Positions 10,899 to 23,325 of a DNA stretch of 64,000 nucleotides are shown here, piece after piece. A model generated the notes under the pieces. That model ran no database searches and was not told the origin of the DNA. It saw only the letters and a list, made by a program, of their open reading frames with translations. The stretch lies in the NCBI RefSeq assembly GCF_958295425.1, contig NC_081153.1:22165833-22229832 (forward strand), given 5' to 3'. Both the position numbers and the translations under genes were made by a program. Numbering within the stretch: the first letter of the stretch is position 1; every line of letters starts with the position of its first letter. The DNA is from Solea solea. Its lineage: Eukaryota; Chordata; Actinopteri; Pleuronectiformes; Soleidae.

Positions 10899-13620
10899 GG
10901 GAGCTCCAGACTGAACATCTGTTCATTTACTCGGGCAATGGATGTAGATGGTGCTGTGCAGTGGGGCCACCTCCAGTCCAAATCACCTCCACTGTCATAT
11001 AACCACCACTAATCAGCGAGTGCAGGCTGGAGTAACCTGGGTAGAGTGAGCACAGGAAAGCAGGGGTCAAGAAAAAAACATGCAGCACAACTCGGACAAT
11101 CGGACTTTTGCACACTCAATCAGAAAGCTTTTGTTCTGTCCTGTTCTCTACAACATTTCACAAAAACACAAGAACATTACAGTTACAGAAAAGGTAGGGA
11201 CAACACTTCTTGTTTCTGATTGGACAGAACCCGATATTGATTTACTTTTATAAGTAATACAAGGCAGAATGACATGATGATCTCCACGCCACGGGTGCTC
11301 CATGCATGCTGTGACTGAATGCCACGTGTGTGCTGCGCAACAAGGATCATTCCATCAAGCAGGGAGGGGCGGGGGTGTGCGGTACAGAGAGTGCGGTGCA
11401 GTGTGTGACTATGAAGATGAGTGACAGAGTGAACACAAAGGCAGAATGCAGAATTAGCCAGGTTACGCTGTCCTATGGAACAGGGTCACCTGAGAACTGT
11501 GCATCCAACCGTTCACTTTTTAGACTTCTTTCTATCTGTTTAGTGTCGCAGATATTGGTTCTACAAGCAAGTCGGTGCATTCGTTGTGTGGTTTCACAGA
11601 GTTACAACGTTCTGTAAATGCAATGAAAACTATTTTCTACAACAAACTATTAATATAAGACATTTTTACTTTACAATACTTCAGTACAAAGGCTGTTTTG
11701 AATCATTTCAATGTAAAATGAAAAGCCGTTTGGGAACTGACAGAGTGATCTGGCTCACTAAAAGTACCCAGAATGCATCACTAACAATAGGACATTTGAT
11801 TGTAATTATTGTGTTACTGAATGCATTACATTCAACTTTAAATCACATGAGCTTGTTTGGTGTTATCAACGTTATTATTGAGTTAAATTTTAGATTCTTT
11901 AAAGGCGACATTTGTCATTTGTGAATAATCAACAGTTGTAAATTCCATTAAAATATTGAATAGATGGAATAAGTGACAAATGAAATGGTGTGATATGGGA
12001 ATTGCATTAATCTATTTAATCAGACTCCTATATTAACTCATAATGAGTGTAAATCATGAACTAATCCAGCATAAAAAAACACTCTTTAAGCCTGCAAAGG
12101 ACTAAAAGATTTGGTGTCTTGCTTTCATCAGTTTCCGTCCGTTAAACAAATTGCTCTGCTAATCACATCTAGCTTTGCAGTATAAAACCCCAACTTCCAC
12201 ATTTTAAATTGGATAGAAAGTTAAAGCAATCAATTCTTTTTTTCTTTTGCAGTGAATAGAGCCCGATGCAGCTCACTCGTGCGACAGAACTGGTGACACT
12301 TTACTGGGATTACTGTCACCAGCGCTGCCTCCATCAGTAAGTCCAAATGTGTTATAAATGTGTTCTTCTGTGACTTCAGTGTTTGAAATGCTTCCTTCGG
12401 GTTTACTTCAGTGACATAAACGTACCAAACGTGCCTTCAATAGACCTGCAGTGTCTTCTCTGTTCCTTGTTCTCCACTTTTGGAAACGAGAATGTTTGAT
12501 TGCAGTTTTTTCCCAGTTTAATCTTGTCAGGTCTATGTCATGTTCAGACAGCAGCACCATTAACTCTTTGTGTTTCAGTGTTTCTCACAGAAGCAGTTAC
12601 ACAAGTATAGTGACCAGTGTAGTTTGGAAGGGTTATGAATAAACCAGCTTGAGATTATCAGATTATCAGACATCAGGCAGGGATGAGTTTGAGTTGAAAA
12701 GTGTTAAAATGAGAAAATCTAATTTTCTATTCTAACTATCTCACCTAAGTCTGTAAGATTTTTTTAGATTTGTTTAGGTGTCAGTATGTTTTTAGGTTGG
12801 GTCTAGATGGGAGCAGAATATCTGTATTTGCAAAGGGCTCATAAAGCACAATAACAGTAAATATCATGAATAATAATCAATAACAGTCATGTTTTTTATG
12901 AATCGTAATTGATTAGGCTAATAAAAAACTGAATAGAAACTTTGGGGCAGAGCCAGTACATGCTGGAGGAACCTGAATACGTGGGAGAAGACAAACTCGT
13001 GATAAGTTCACATCAGACATATCAGCACTGTCACCGTCTCACATTCATACTACGACCGCGTCCTCCTTCAGTCGCACTTATGACCAGTGGCCTCGTATTC
13101 CAAAGGAAATAGGGAGCAACAACAATGTTCCCACTGTTGTGTTTGAGCACCCGAGGCTAATGTCATTGGCCACTTCATTACTCAGCCAGCAAGCTTTTAT
13201 TCTCAGCTCCAAAACAACCATTCACTGCATGATCTCTTACCAAGTGTTGTCTCTACAGGACACAAACGCAGCACTAGATTCAGACATCAGTGACACTTTA
13301 TGTCTACTTATTACACTCTCTGTGAGTTGTCATTTCAAATTAAATTACAACACGTGTTTTGTGTGATTTAGTTAAGATTAAATAGACTGCTCATTTTGAT
13401 GGAGTACATCGTGCTAAATCAATGATTAGTTTTATGTAAACAGAAGTTCTGAAAGTGGAGTCCTCAACCCACAGCTTGGAGGTCTGTTAAAATAGGCAAC
13501 AATTATGTTTTTGAAGCTCCAATGCAGAATTTTGATTACCCCCTGATGAATTCTGAGGAATAACCACATCCCTGCCAGCTTCCCACACACATACACTCAC
13601 ACATGCACTCAGAGGGAGGA

Positions 13621-13638
13621 AGAGAGAGAGAGAGAGAG
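13621..13638 (+). repeat. (AG)n microsatellite
   Basis: Nine AG units preceded by an impure GGA-rich stretch. Confidence 0.9.
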
Positions 13639-14089
13639 TATATCTGTCTGTAACCATGAAGTGTATGGTTAGAGACAGATAAACAAAACAAATTGTTTTA
13701 TTTTTGTCTTTCACAACAAAAAAGACAATCTTTCGAGTGGAAACCTAAATACACTGGTTTCAGGCTGCGTGTCGGTCCGCTCAGGTGCAGGAGGTCAGAG
13801 TGCGTACGCAGCGGATGCTGCAGCAGAGCTGCGTAAATCCAATGAAAGTCGGCACGAGTGGGAGAGGAAGTAGGAAAATAAAACATTTACTTTGCAGAAT
13901 TAAAGGTCCCGTGTTGACACCACATCGTACTTCACTGAACTACATCAGCGTGCTCCTGTTTATTCGCTCGGTGGAAATACTGCACCGTTTTGTTGTGTTT
14001 ACATACAACGCAGATTCTGAACTCGCCGCGACATTCACTTCACACCAGAGAACATTCTCTCTCTTCTTTTAAATAGTGCTAAATAAACC

Positions 14090-14290
14090 CCTTCTCAAAA
14101 AAGTGACCTTCGACCCAGATGTTTCAGCTGATTACCAAACCTTAACTTTGTTTGTTAGAAAAGGCAGAACCTTCAGTTACCACACTCCTCTCCTGTGGAA
14201 CCAGCTCCCAGCGACAGTTCAGGAGGCGGACACACGCTCTGTATTCAAAGTTAGACTTAAAACCTTCCTTTTTGATAAAGCTCAAGTTAG
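14090..14290 (+). pseudogene. LINE (L2/CR1-like) reverse transcriptase C-terminal fragment
   Basis: The plus-strand frame 14076-14306 contains 'GRTFSYHTPLLWNQLP' followed by 'ADTRSVFKVRLKTFLFDKA'. The pattern 'PxLWNxLP...F+xxLKTxLF' is the hallmark of the last part of ORF2 in L2/CR1/Rex-type LINEs, just before the 3' UTR. Only about 65 residues survive; the catalytic core with the YADD-type motif is missing upstream. The copy is a dead 5'-truncated fragment with an unusually clean frame, so it is not among the oldest here. Confidence 0.8.
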
Positions 14291-17227
14291 ACTCAGGGAA
14301 ACCTGAGAAGACTCTCACACAGACACACAAACACCCAACAGTTTGGAAAGTTTGGGTTTTACGTTATTATCACATTTAAAGTTACAACACACTTGGGCCA
14401 CTTCACACTGCACACTGGTCTGCAAACAGCTGGGAAGTGTCACAGTGTGCCAGGCAACGTCGGGTTTCACTAGCAGAGGCATATTCATCACGGCTGAGTG
14501 CTGTGTGCCCTCCTCTACAGGACATGTGCATGCTGGGAAATGAGTGACGTTCTCCAGGCTTTCACACTTTAGACATGAATAATCCAAAGTGAGTTAATGT
14601 CATCATGCCTCACTGTGGTATAAGCTTCAGGGTTTCATGCAAAACAATCAATAAGTTATGTTGTTTTCTTTGATAAGATGAAAATGAGGGCGAGGAAACA
14701 ATCTCAATAGCATGAATGAATGTCCTCGGGGGCATATTTCCGATTCCCTTATGTCTGAATGTCTTCTATTCCAGCTTGTTTCTCTGAAGGATCCTTTATT
14801 CTTCATTCTACGAGGCTGTGAATGTGAAAATAAATTCCGTGGCTCAAAGATGCAGTGGTTCTCCTTTTCTTCTTTGTGTTCTATTTTTCACACTCTGACT
14901 CTTCAGAAGTTGAGATTTCTTCAAGTTTCTGATACACGTGTGTTGACCAATGAAAACACTTTATGCAAATATACCAACAGGCACAAGCCAATCGAAATCC
15001 CGTTCATGTGTTCATTTCAAACACTGGAGCCCTGAAACTAATTTGTTCCACCTGTTGCAGATCGAGTACTGACATGATGCATACATGTGTGAGTTGGTTG
15101 TTATTTAAAGTAAAGTGTGGTTTTATCCAGGACTGACCCATAATCCACACTGTCGTCAACCAGGTTACTTAACAAAAGATCAAAAACACTTCCCTGTCCT
15201 TCATTCTTTTTCCTTTGATTCACAAAAGGTAAGTCCTCCTTACAGGTCTCACATGGACAGACAACATATGTACCTTACATAGGTTTATGGTGGTTAGAAA
15301 ATACATTTTCTAATTTCAGTTTTCATGTTTTCAAACAACGAAAGCCCTAAAAGAAATATGAGCCCACACTCATCACTTGATGAGTCATATTTTTCACTAA
15401 CTCACCAGCTGCAAGGTTAGTTCTTTTTGCTCTGGTCAAATATTTTACACAAATCTGTGTTTGGAAACAAACTAACCAAATGAAACGTATTTATATTAAG
15501 TACTACTATTCAGCAGTATTTTTTTTTTATTGTGTACTTTTGTCACTGTCACATCACTAGTACTCGTTGCAGTTTGCTGCACATTCTGCCACCAAAGCTC
15601 TTGATTTCAGAGACTCTACACTGTTTCCAGTGTCTGTGAGTGGAAACATGTTAAAATACTCTTACTACTTTACATGTGTCTTTTAATTTCAGTGCATAGG
15701 CTTTTTTAAGTAACTTCAAACCTGATCATAAAAAAATCAGGAAAATGTGTCACATAAAAAACATAATATTTTACACATATACTGTATGATGACATGATTT
15801 CCTTTGGATGGATGCCACAGCCTGGGACACATCTACTCTACCCTATTGACTGAGTACTGCACGAGGAAAGTCTTTAGTCTTTAAAAACCCTTCACATGCA
15901 AAAAGAAAACAGTATTATTGCTTTACCCACATGCATCATTTAAAAGAAAGAGCAGGGCAAGTTATTACCAGGACAAATAAAGATGTCTCAGACTGATCAT
16001 ATGATGAGATGATTTCAGCTCTCTTACTTATTTATTATTTTATCGTTGTGGCTTTTTTTTTCTTCTTCTCATCATTGTCTCTGGAATGGAGATTTATTAA
16101 AATTGCTGGTTTACGACAGAATCTCATTATCATGTTCGAGCAAGCTCCAAACAAATTAGAGTGTGATTCCCCTTTCATCTGGATACAAACTCATTTTCAT
16201 ACTATAAACAAGAGAAATTGCAATCTTGGGGGAAATAAATTGACTTTCTACACTCCTCATTCAGAGAGGCCAAAATGAGCCTGAAAGTGATTTACAGACG
16301 AGACGAACCACTTCTCACAATCAATTGTGGAGGAACGCCGGCTGCTGACTGGAAAAAAAACAAACACAAAACTTCTTGTGATCGACTGAAAGTGACACAC
16401 AGACACAGTCTTGAATTTGATGTTGTCTCATAAAAGCAGCAAACTCACTCCTAATTCTTCAAATCATTCCCGCCAGGCTGTGCTGGTGCAGGGGTCCAGC
16501 CAGCATGTCTGTGTGGGCCCCATAAGGGTTACTGTATATTTGGGCTGATAAAATGAGTCCCAGGCAGGTTTGTCCATAGTTTCCATGGTGGCACCATCCA
16601 TGTTTGCTCTCTTCAAGCCCTTGCCCACTTACCTTTCCAGGTTACCTGGGTAGTAAGCAGGTGTTCAACCATCCGCCCAAGTTCTCTGCAGGCTCCAGTG
16701 CGTGTTGAGTGTGTGTCTAGGCCTGTAGTGTTGCAATACGCTATATGTGGTCATGAGAAGGAAGCAGTCCAGTGCATATTATAATTCTTGTTGGCCATCT
16801 CTCAGTTTAACAATCACATTCCTCTATATACACACACCTGGTGTTCAGTATAAACAGATGTAACTTACAAACTCACATAGAGAGCAGGTCTGTTGTTCAC
16901 TCTAAATGTCAGTAGTTCAAACTTTCCTGGGTGAAAATAGCCCTGGATAATGTTTGTTTTGCTCTGCGCAGACAGTGAGAGAAGCTCTGTCCTGTGCTGG
17001 CTTCCTAACTCTCTCCAGAGCCTTTTTTCTCAGCAATGGTACATCTTTTAAACCATGTCAGGATGTTGTGGGTGATGATACTCTCCACAGAACAAACAGC
17101 AGTTCCTGGGACGGACTGACTTTCCTCAGTGACCTCAGAAAGTGCAGTTGGTGCTGTGCTTTTGTCACTAGATCAGTGGTGTTGACAGTCCATGTCAGGT
17201 CCTGAACGAGGTCACTGATCCTCTACA
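14291..17227. other. unassigned sequence
   Basis: No gene was recognised. At about 16480-16740 the minus strand contains short words such as 'tggggcccaca' that remind me of a dispersed teleost repeat, but I cannot define its edges. Frames at 14712-15035, 16009-16278 and 16954-17205 have no motif and are taken as chance. Confidence 0.4.
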
Positions 17228-17518
17228 CAATCTAATAGCGTGTTTTCCCCGACTCGACTCGCCTCGCCTCAGCATGGTTATTTCCACTAGTGATAGTACC
17301 TGGTACTTTTTTAGTACCTGCTCTGGCGAGGTTCCATGGTTGTTTGTCTCTATGTGTCCCTGTGATGGACTGGTGAACTGTCCAGGGTGTCCCCCACCTA
17401 TCGCCCTATGTCACTGAAAACAACAGTCTCTAAGTCACTAGTCACTTGTTTGTGTCACCGCAGTTTTCATGCAGCCGTGCAGTGATGACTCCGCCCACGT
17501 CGAGTAGGTACTAAATTG
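17228..17518 (+). mobile_element. MITE-like element (GACTCGACTCGCCTCG type) with nested SINE fragment
   Basis: The left part carries 'gactcgactcgcctcgcc', 'cagcatggtt' and repeated 'agtacctg' words. The right part carries 'gcagccgtgcagtgatgac', 'cacgtcgagtaggtacta' and, before these, 'aagtcactagtcacttg'. The right part reappears in inverse orientation at 37185-37320, which shows these segments belong to one mobile family. The two halves are separated by an 80-bp SINE fragment (17338-17416). The ends are rich in GGTAC/GTACC and CGAG words. No coding capacity; superfamily unknown. Confidence 0.65.
17338..17416 (+). mobile_element. SINE 3' fragment nested in the MITE
   Basis: It reads 'ggttgtttgtctctatgtg', then 'actgtccagggtgt' and 'cacctatcgccctatgt', collinear with the middle of the SINE at 40360-40700. 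It lacks both the tRNA-like head and the usual 3' tail. Because the host MITE sequence resumes directly after it, it entered the MITE or was brought in by a rearrangement. Confidence 0.75.
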
Positions 17519-17544
17519 TTTGAACATGTTCAAAATGAAAAGAA

Positions 17545-18115
17545 CAATCAACAGGGGGATGTCTTACAATGCAGTGTTTTTAAAATCACGATTAGAATCA
17601 AACAAGTCAGGTGTACAGAGTCTTTGACCAAGAGACGTAGCAGCAGAAACACGTCTCGCAACATTCCAAAACTTCTTGGCAGCATTCAGGTTTCCGGTGG
17701 TTTCCGATATATAAAATTCAGATTCAGCCTTCTTATTTAAGGAGGTACATTTGTTGCGGAGCTGACGAAAAATGATCCAGTCAGCCTCTATTATTGTTTT
17801 TCTTGCTCTGGCAGAGGCATGGTCTCTGTCTTTGAGGAGGATTCCAATATCAGTGGAAAAACAGGGATTATTTCGCCCCTTTATCCTAAACTTACCTAAG
17901 GGAACATGTTTCTTGATTAGCTTCAAGAATTCCGAATGAAAAGAATTCCAGGCCAACTCAACATCATCAAAGAGTGAGATTTGTTTCCATTCAAAATCAG
18001 ACCATCATGCAAAAAAAACCTGCTCATGAAAATGTTTAAAATCTCTGTAGAGTAGAATTTGTGGTTTAATTTTAGAGAGTTTGGCATTTCTGACCACTGC
18101 AATGGCACAGTGAAT
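17545..18115 (-). pseudogene. LINE ORF2 fragment (endonuclease-RT linker)
   Basis: On the minus strand, 17564-17956 encodes 'FHSEFLKLIKKHVPLGKF', then 'IKGRNNPCFSTDI' and 'WIIFRQLRNKCTSLNKKAE', ending in an 'AAKKFWNVAR' block. This is the region between the endonuclease and reverse transcriptase of L2/Rex-type LINEs, where the pattern 'KHAPxRKFRVKGRNNPWFS...RNKCTS.I+KAK...KFWK' is standard. Upstream the match continues in another frame to about 18110 ('MPLQWSEMPNSLKLNHK', resembling the part where RNAKLPKTKP is usual), so at least one frameshift separates the two halves. The fragment has neither endonuclease catalytic residues nor an RT domain. Confidence 0.85.
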
Positions 18116-18304
18116 TGTTCCCAAAAACACAGACATCAGTTTACTAGTGTACTAGGGTATCGATATATTCTATATTGAGTCAAAGATAGATTTCAGGCTG
18201 TCTGAGGCCGATGACAAACTGAACTGGGTTTCTTCTAACCACCAAACATGTAGTGTACTCTAATTGTACTGTGTATGGTACATATGTTCCCTGAGCTGCT
18301 TATT

Positions 18305-18545
18305 GTCTCCAAATGTTCTTTTCTGTCCTTGTGAGACCTGTGAGGATCGCACTCAAAGCTGCTTTACACCACGGTCATTCACACATTCACACCCATTCAT
18401 ACAGTGCATCAATTTATAGCATATTTTCTATAACACATCTTTCGTAGACACGCTGCCTGCACAGCCGTCAGGAGCCTCTGGGGGTTGAGTGTCTTGCTCA
18501 AGGACACATTGACATTTAGATGAGGGAATCAAACCCACAACCTTC
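18305..18545 (-). mobile_element. tRNA-type SINE, family 2, copy A
   Basis: On the minus strand the element begins near 18545 with a B-box-like 'gtgggtttgattccc', then 'tgtccttgagcaagacac', then a region that includes 'gtatgaatgggtgtgaatg' and 'gtaaagcagctttgag'. The same 3' module occurs on the plus strand at 60487-60676. B box, the 'ccttgagcaagacac' body and the 'aagcgctttgag' tail together define a common teleost SINE. Copy A retains most of the length but has no clear A box. Confidence 0.8.
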
Positions 18546-18799
18546 TGCTATTGACCTACAGTCCACATCAAAGGTAAAAGATAAACACAACAAATTGCTA
18601 ATTACTGATCCACACTATAAAAGAAAATGTAGCAACACTAAGAAACTTTCAAATATAAGCAAATGTTTCAGGACAAAGGACAGCGACAGGCAGACGCAGC
18701 GCTGTCTTTCAGCACCACCAGAAATGAACAGCGACAGGTTCTCAGCATCAGTACCACGTCTTCCAGGCAATGAAATGGACATAAAATAGACACAGCGGG

Positions 18800-19335
18800 A
18801 AATTTACTTCATCATTTAGCCAAAGAAAAGCCTTCACTTAACCAACATGACCTGAAAATGGCAGTCCATGTTTTGATTACTGCAACACACTTTATGTTGG
18901 TCTTTGCCATTCTTCCCTTTAAATCTCCATCTGGTTCAAAATGCAGCTGCTTATTTTATTACAAACACCTCACCCCCTGAACTCCATTCATTTTAGAATT
19001 GATTTAAAGATATTAGTCTTTGCTTTAAAGCCAATAATGGTCTGTCTCATGTGGCAGAGATTTGGATGTTGCATCAAAACAACAGGGTGTTACGCTCATG
19101 TGGTCAACAGCTACTGGGCGTCCCCAGGTCACGATACAAACAGCAGGCTCTGGAACACGTTACATTCAGGTACTGACCTGGGAGTTTTTCAAAGTAAACT
19201 TCAAATGTAGTTATTTCAAAAGGCTTTAATATTCAGTCATGTCCTTCTGTTATTTATCACACATGTTGTAGTTGTGTTTTATTGTGTGCTTTGATTAGCT
19301 TGCAGGTGTTGTAAAGTGATATATAAATAAACATT
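18800..19335 (+). pseudogene. LINE (L2-like) RT C-terminal and 3' UTR fragment
   Basis: In shifting plus-strand frames one can read 'LVQNAAA', a hallmark of L2/CR1 LINEs, preceded by remnants of a YCN-type block near 18880. Downstream frames give 'RIDLKILVFALK', where the family has 'RIDFKILLLTYKAL', and 'GVPRSRYKQ' in the following block. The 3' end 'gttgtaaagtgatatataaataaa' (about 19310-19331) matches the usual L2-type tail. Several frameshifts and stops make it inactive. Confidence 0.8.
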
Positions 19336-21690
19336 GTTCATCAACAGACACCTCTGAATGAATGAATGTTGCATTTTTGCTTACAATGCAAAAAAGCATT
19401 GTTTGTTAAATATTGTGCACTGTATTTTCTTTATGGTTTTCCTCAACACAGAAACTCATGGCATTCATGAGCCAAATGAACAAAACCTCTTAACTCTGCT
19501 CAAACAGATGTCATCGCTTGACTCACTCTGTCAATAAATCAGAGATGGAGATGCACTGTTGCATATCAAAGATCCATTGTGGGTCACATTAGAATGCACA
19601 TCACACTGCCTTTGAAACAAAGCGATACAGCATGATAATCCAAACAAATGTCCCAGTTCTGTATCATATTTTTGTGCATCCATCAATAAATTAGCAGCAC
19701 CGCTCATCCTTTAAAATGCATAACGACGATTCACACAGGAGGCAAATTGCACAGTATACCCTGAACACCAAATTGAGAAGGTATACAGGTATACACCACA
19801 TGTATATGTACCACATGTACACATTCAAGCCATAGTCTCTTTCTTTCAATATTATGGAATTTGAGAAAATCATCTCAGATATACTGTATATCGCTGTTAC
19901 ACTCGGCTGGGTTCACCCTGTGTAGTTTACATCATATATCAACTGATGATGATTTAACTTTAAAACATGTTGTATAACAAACTCCCAGCCAGATGATGGT
20001 GAAGCTAATGTTTCTACAACAGCAAATTCACCTTACTTACTGTACACCATACAAGCTACAAGACAAATACATGAATTAAATAAGGTTTTACAAGAATAGA
20101 AAAACAAACTAAAGTGAATAAACCATACAATATCACATTGTACAAGGTTATGCTAAAGTACATAAACTTGTTATCGTGGGAGTTTTCTTGTGATACTGAG
20201 ATTCATGTGGAGAGATTGAATAGTTTCAGGTTCATAATCACACGGATTGGCCCCTCAAACACTGCCAGGAATCAAACAGGCACAGGTTGTACTGAATAAT
20301 CACGGTACAACAAAACTCTACTTTGTTCCCATCCCAGCCAGGTGCTGAATTTGAACCGCAGGATCATTGCATCTCACAAAACATCGTTTTTAGCTTCCTC
20401 TGTGTCTATAAATTAGTTAAATTATAAGCTAACAGGAATGGGTCCTACAGAATACGTACTTTTTAAGGCGGCATTGACATATTGATCATTTAAATGTTTC
20501 CTCTCTCAGATGCTTGTTTCACACTTCCTCCCAAGCTTCATTATAAACTGTGTCATTAACACGGAACCTCTTGGAACCTGCTGTTGTTCTTTTCCATGAC
20601 TCAATCTGAATACTCCCAATCAGATGTGACATTAGAAAATAAGCAACAGAGTTGAGTAAACACAGCTTCCAGGTAATGATTTCTAACATGTTTTCCTTTC
20701 TGCCCTCAATCCTCGTCGACCCATAGAATATAAATTGATTCCTGTCATAGACGAGGTGGTGTCTTGAAGGTCACATCATTTCAGAACTCTTGGAGGTCTC
20801 TCTTCCCTCATGTTTCTCTCCCTGCTGTGGGCAATATTGATTTGTTCCAAGGCAGTTCATTATGACAACATTCTGCTTGGGAAATGCGTCTTGGAATGGA
20901 ACCTCGCTGCAGGAAAGATTAGAACGCTACAAAGTCACATACTTTTAGAAAAGAATTACACTTACAAGTATAAATGATAAAAGTTTATAATAATTCTGGC
21001 AGTAAACGCAGATCATTTCCCACACATGCCAACATGATTTCCAAAGGAATTGATTTGCGTTTCTCTGCTCTCTTTTTTCCCTCTTTGCTGTGAATGCATC
21101 AGTTGTTTTAGATTGCTCATAATTGTGCTCATATTTGTCCATTCACTGAAAAGAAATAAGAAAAAAATATAATCACACATTCAGCACCCAATTAGATGGA
21201 TGAGCTGGAATAGATTGTGTTGTGATCAATCATCTATTGTGCATTTTATTTCCGCTCAGACACGCCACATCAAATATTAATAGTCTTTGTGTGTTGCTTA
21301 TTAAATACGGGCATGTCGGGACATTCTGTTAAGCAGCTCCAGTCTGGGTTTTTTTCCTTGATAAATGCCTCACACTCATTCTTCCATTTGTGCAACGACT
21401 CTTACTTCTCATATGTAGCAATCTATATGTAATGATAAAATGCCCTTTTTTTATAATATTATTTCTGCAAACAATTATAATCTTAGTGGGATTTAGTAAT
21501 GATTATTAGTATTATGATTTATTGTTAATGATTTTTCACAGGATAATGACATTACCATAATTAGTGTCTCTGCTGTCTTTCAGTTTATTCTTCTAAAAGC
21601 CATTGGTATGTTTTTTTTCCGATATCAGCTGCTTATTCATCGGTGGAACATAAATTTGGGGGCGTGTCCTTCTATGTATGTCCCTCTGGC
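19336..21690. other. unassigned AT-rich sequence
   Basis: No gene or repeat was recognised with confidence. About 21185-21320 is repeat-free with homeodomain-like AT words and could be conserved non-coding DNA; this cannot be judged without an alignment. Confidence 0.35.
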
Positions 21691-21699
21691 TCCTCCTCT

Positions 21700-22290
21700 C
21701 TACTGGGTTTCAGCTGCCTAAGGCATTCACTAGGTCATCACTGTGGGCCATCTTCCTGACATATTATTGGATGTTAGTTGTTTCTCACTAGTCCGCTGCC
21801 TCCTCTCTTCCTTCCACTAAGTGTAGAACCCTTTGGGTGCTGGACTTTTGAGCAATTTTCCTCTGGGCATCAAAAGACTATTTCTGATTCTGACACGTTG
21901 TCTTGATAGAGTGGTCTCTCTTTCTTTGGCCAGCAGGGTGTCTTATTACTGGCAAGGCATAGCTATTGATGGATAAGACCTTGTTTGGACCATTCAGCTG
22001 ATTCTTGAGGACGTGTCTTACTGAGTTTACCTATTTGGCTTTGGCAGATCTCCTTGCAGCCTCTTCATGGTTCCCGTTTGCCCCGTGGGACTCCAACTAG
22101 CAACAGCTGGTTCATCTGTGCTGCAAGTCATGAATAGAGTGAACTTTTTCTTGAGGTTCTTCTTCAGCCAGTAGGTGTGGCTTATGTAATGGCCTGATAC
22201 TGTCTAGGTCTTCATTTTGGACACTATTTCTTGAATGGATGCCATTGTGATCTCTGTTTTAATTCATCAATCACGAAGGCAAGAAAGTTG
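21700..22290 (-). pseudogene. decayed LINE fragment (linker to RT C-terminus, internally deleted)
   Basis: On the minus strand one reads 'AAQMNQLLLVGV' near 22080-22120 and then 'SQLNGPNKVLSINSYALPVI' near 21930-22010, followed in another frame by 'GRKRGGSGLVR' near 21780. I recall the order 'AAQMNQLL... SQLNGKNKI.AINTYALPVIRYPAGI ... KEGGRGLVS' from a teleost non-LTR retrotransposon ORF. The catalytic RT region between the first two motifs is missing, so the copy carries a large internal deletion plus frameshifts. The exact LINE clade is uncertain. Confidence 0.7.
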
Positions 22291-22884
22291 TGTGTAGGGG
22301 TTGCACATTTATTTCCACTTGCTGTACATCCAAGTTACATTTCTGTCCACATGTATCCAAGCTTCTCGAGGATCAGCAACACATAGAAATATTCCCTTGA
22401 TTCTCCAGGTTGTGAAAGACGGTCTATAGATTCCAACAGTAAGACAACGCAACCTAATGTCAAGAAACCTTGTTACATCAAACTGCTAGATATTTTTCAG
22501 CACATATCTTCCAATCCCTTTGTCTATCATAGCTGTCAAAGATATCAAAGTGTCCATGGAAACTTTTATCTAAAGAACTAAATAACATCAGAAGGGCCAC
22601 AACGCCACAACGTCTCCTTATCTAAATATTTAATCAAAGGCTTAAGGCCAACAGTTAACTACTCCAACGGTTCATTAATGACATTGTAAGTGTAAGTGAT
22701 CTTGCACCAACCACCCGACTGAACCCTGAACTAAAACTAACTTCACCCTGGCTCCTACACGACTGATGCCATAGCATCTTTGTAACACTGAGAAGTCTCT
22801 CACTGATTTTAACCACTGAACAAAAGACACACCTATTGTGTGAAGAAATGTTTGCCACATCATTTATCCACTACACAAACTAGA
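22291..22884. other. unassigned sequence
   Basis: No gene or repeat was recognised. Two overlapping minus-strand frames at 22655-22863 lack motifs. Confidence 0.4.
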
Positions 22885-23325
22885 GATGTGTAAACCGCTC
22901 ACCATCTGCACCAAAGTCCATAGAGAGAATCTGTGATTTTACTTGACAGCTCTGAGGAGTTTTTGATCTGCTGCCTCCATCAGTAAGTTCAGCAATTGGC
23001 AAACTAAAGAATGTGTTTGTTGCTTGACGTGTTCCAACAGGAGACTTTCCAAATCGCTTCCTCTCCCACACCAAAGTGCTTAGAGAACAATCCCTTTTTT
23101 TTGGCTTGCAGGGAAACAGGCACTGCTGGTCTATTCCTGCCTCGTTTGATAAGTTTGTGTCACTGAGGTGAACCAGAAGAAATGATTTCAAACACCAAAG
23201 ACATAAAATACTACTTTTGAACTTACTGATGGAGGCAGGAGTGGATGAACAACTCCTGCCTGCTGTGATGTCAAATCGATGATTTCCTCTATGGACTTTG
23301 GTGTGGGAGGGATTGAGAGGTTAAC
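22885..23325. mobile_element. foldback element with about 105-bp inverted arms
   Basis: Positions 22971-22991 and 23218-23238 are a perfect 21-bp inverted match. Moving outward, 'caccaaagtccatagag' near 22909 pairs with its inverse near 23287-23303, and weaker pairing continues to about 22889 and 23325. The central 225 bp contains a further direct relative of the arm ('cccacaccaaagtgcttagag' near 23068). The layout is that of a MITE or foldback transposon. A minus-strand 103-codon frame over 22880-23191 is a byproduct. I recall a teleost repeat with these words but no name. Confidence 0.75.

Larger units (their letters stand above)
8702..14075. other. unassigned sequence with microsatellites
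   Basis: No gene was recognised in this 5.4-kb stretch. It holds a TG repeat (9067-9119), a T19 run (9318-9336), a small hairpin (10872-10898) and a GA repeat (13621-13638). Frames at 9073-9489, 11330-11617 and 11586-11924 lack motifs; the first reads through the TG repeat and is an artefact. A stretch at about 13130-13370 has a balanced, repeat-free look that could be conserved non-coding DNA, but this is only an impression. Confidence 0.4.
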
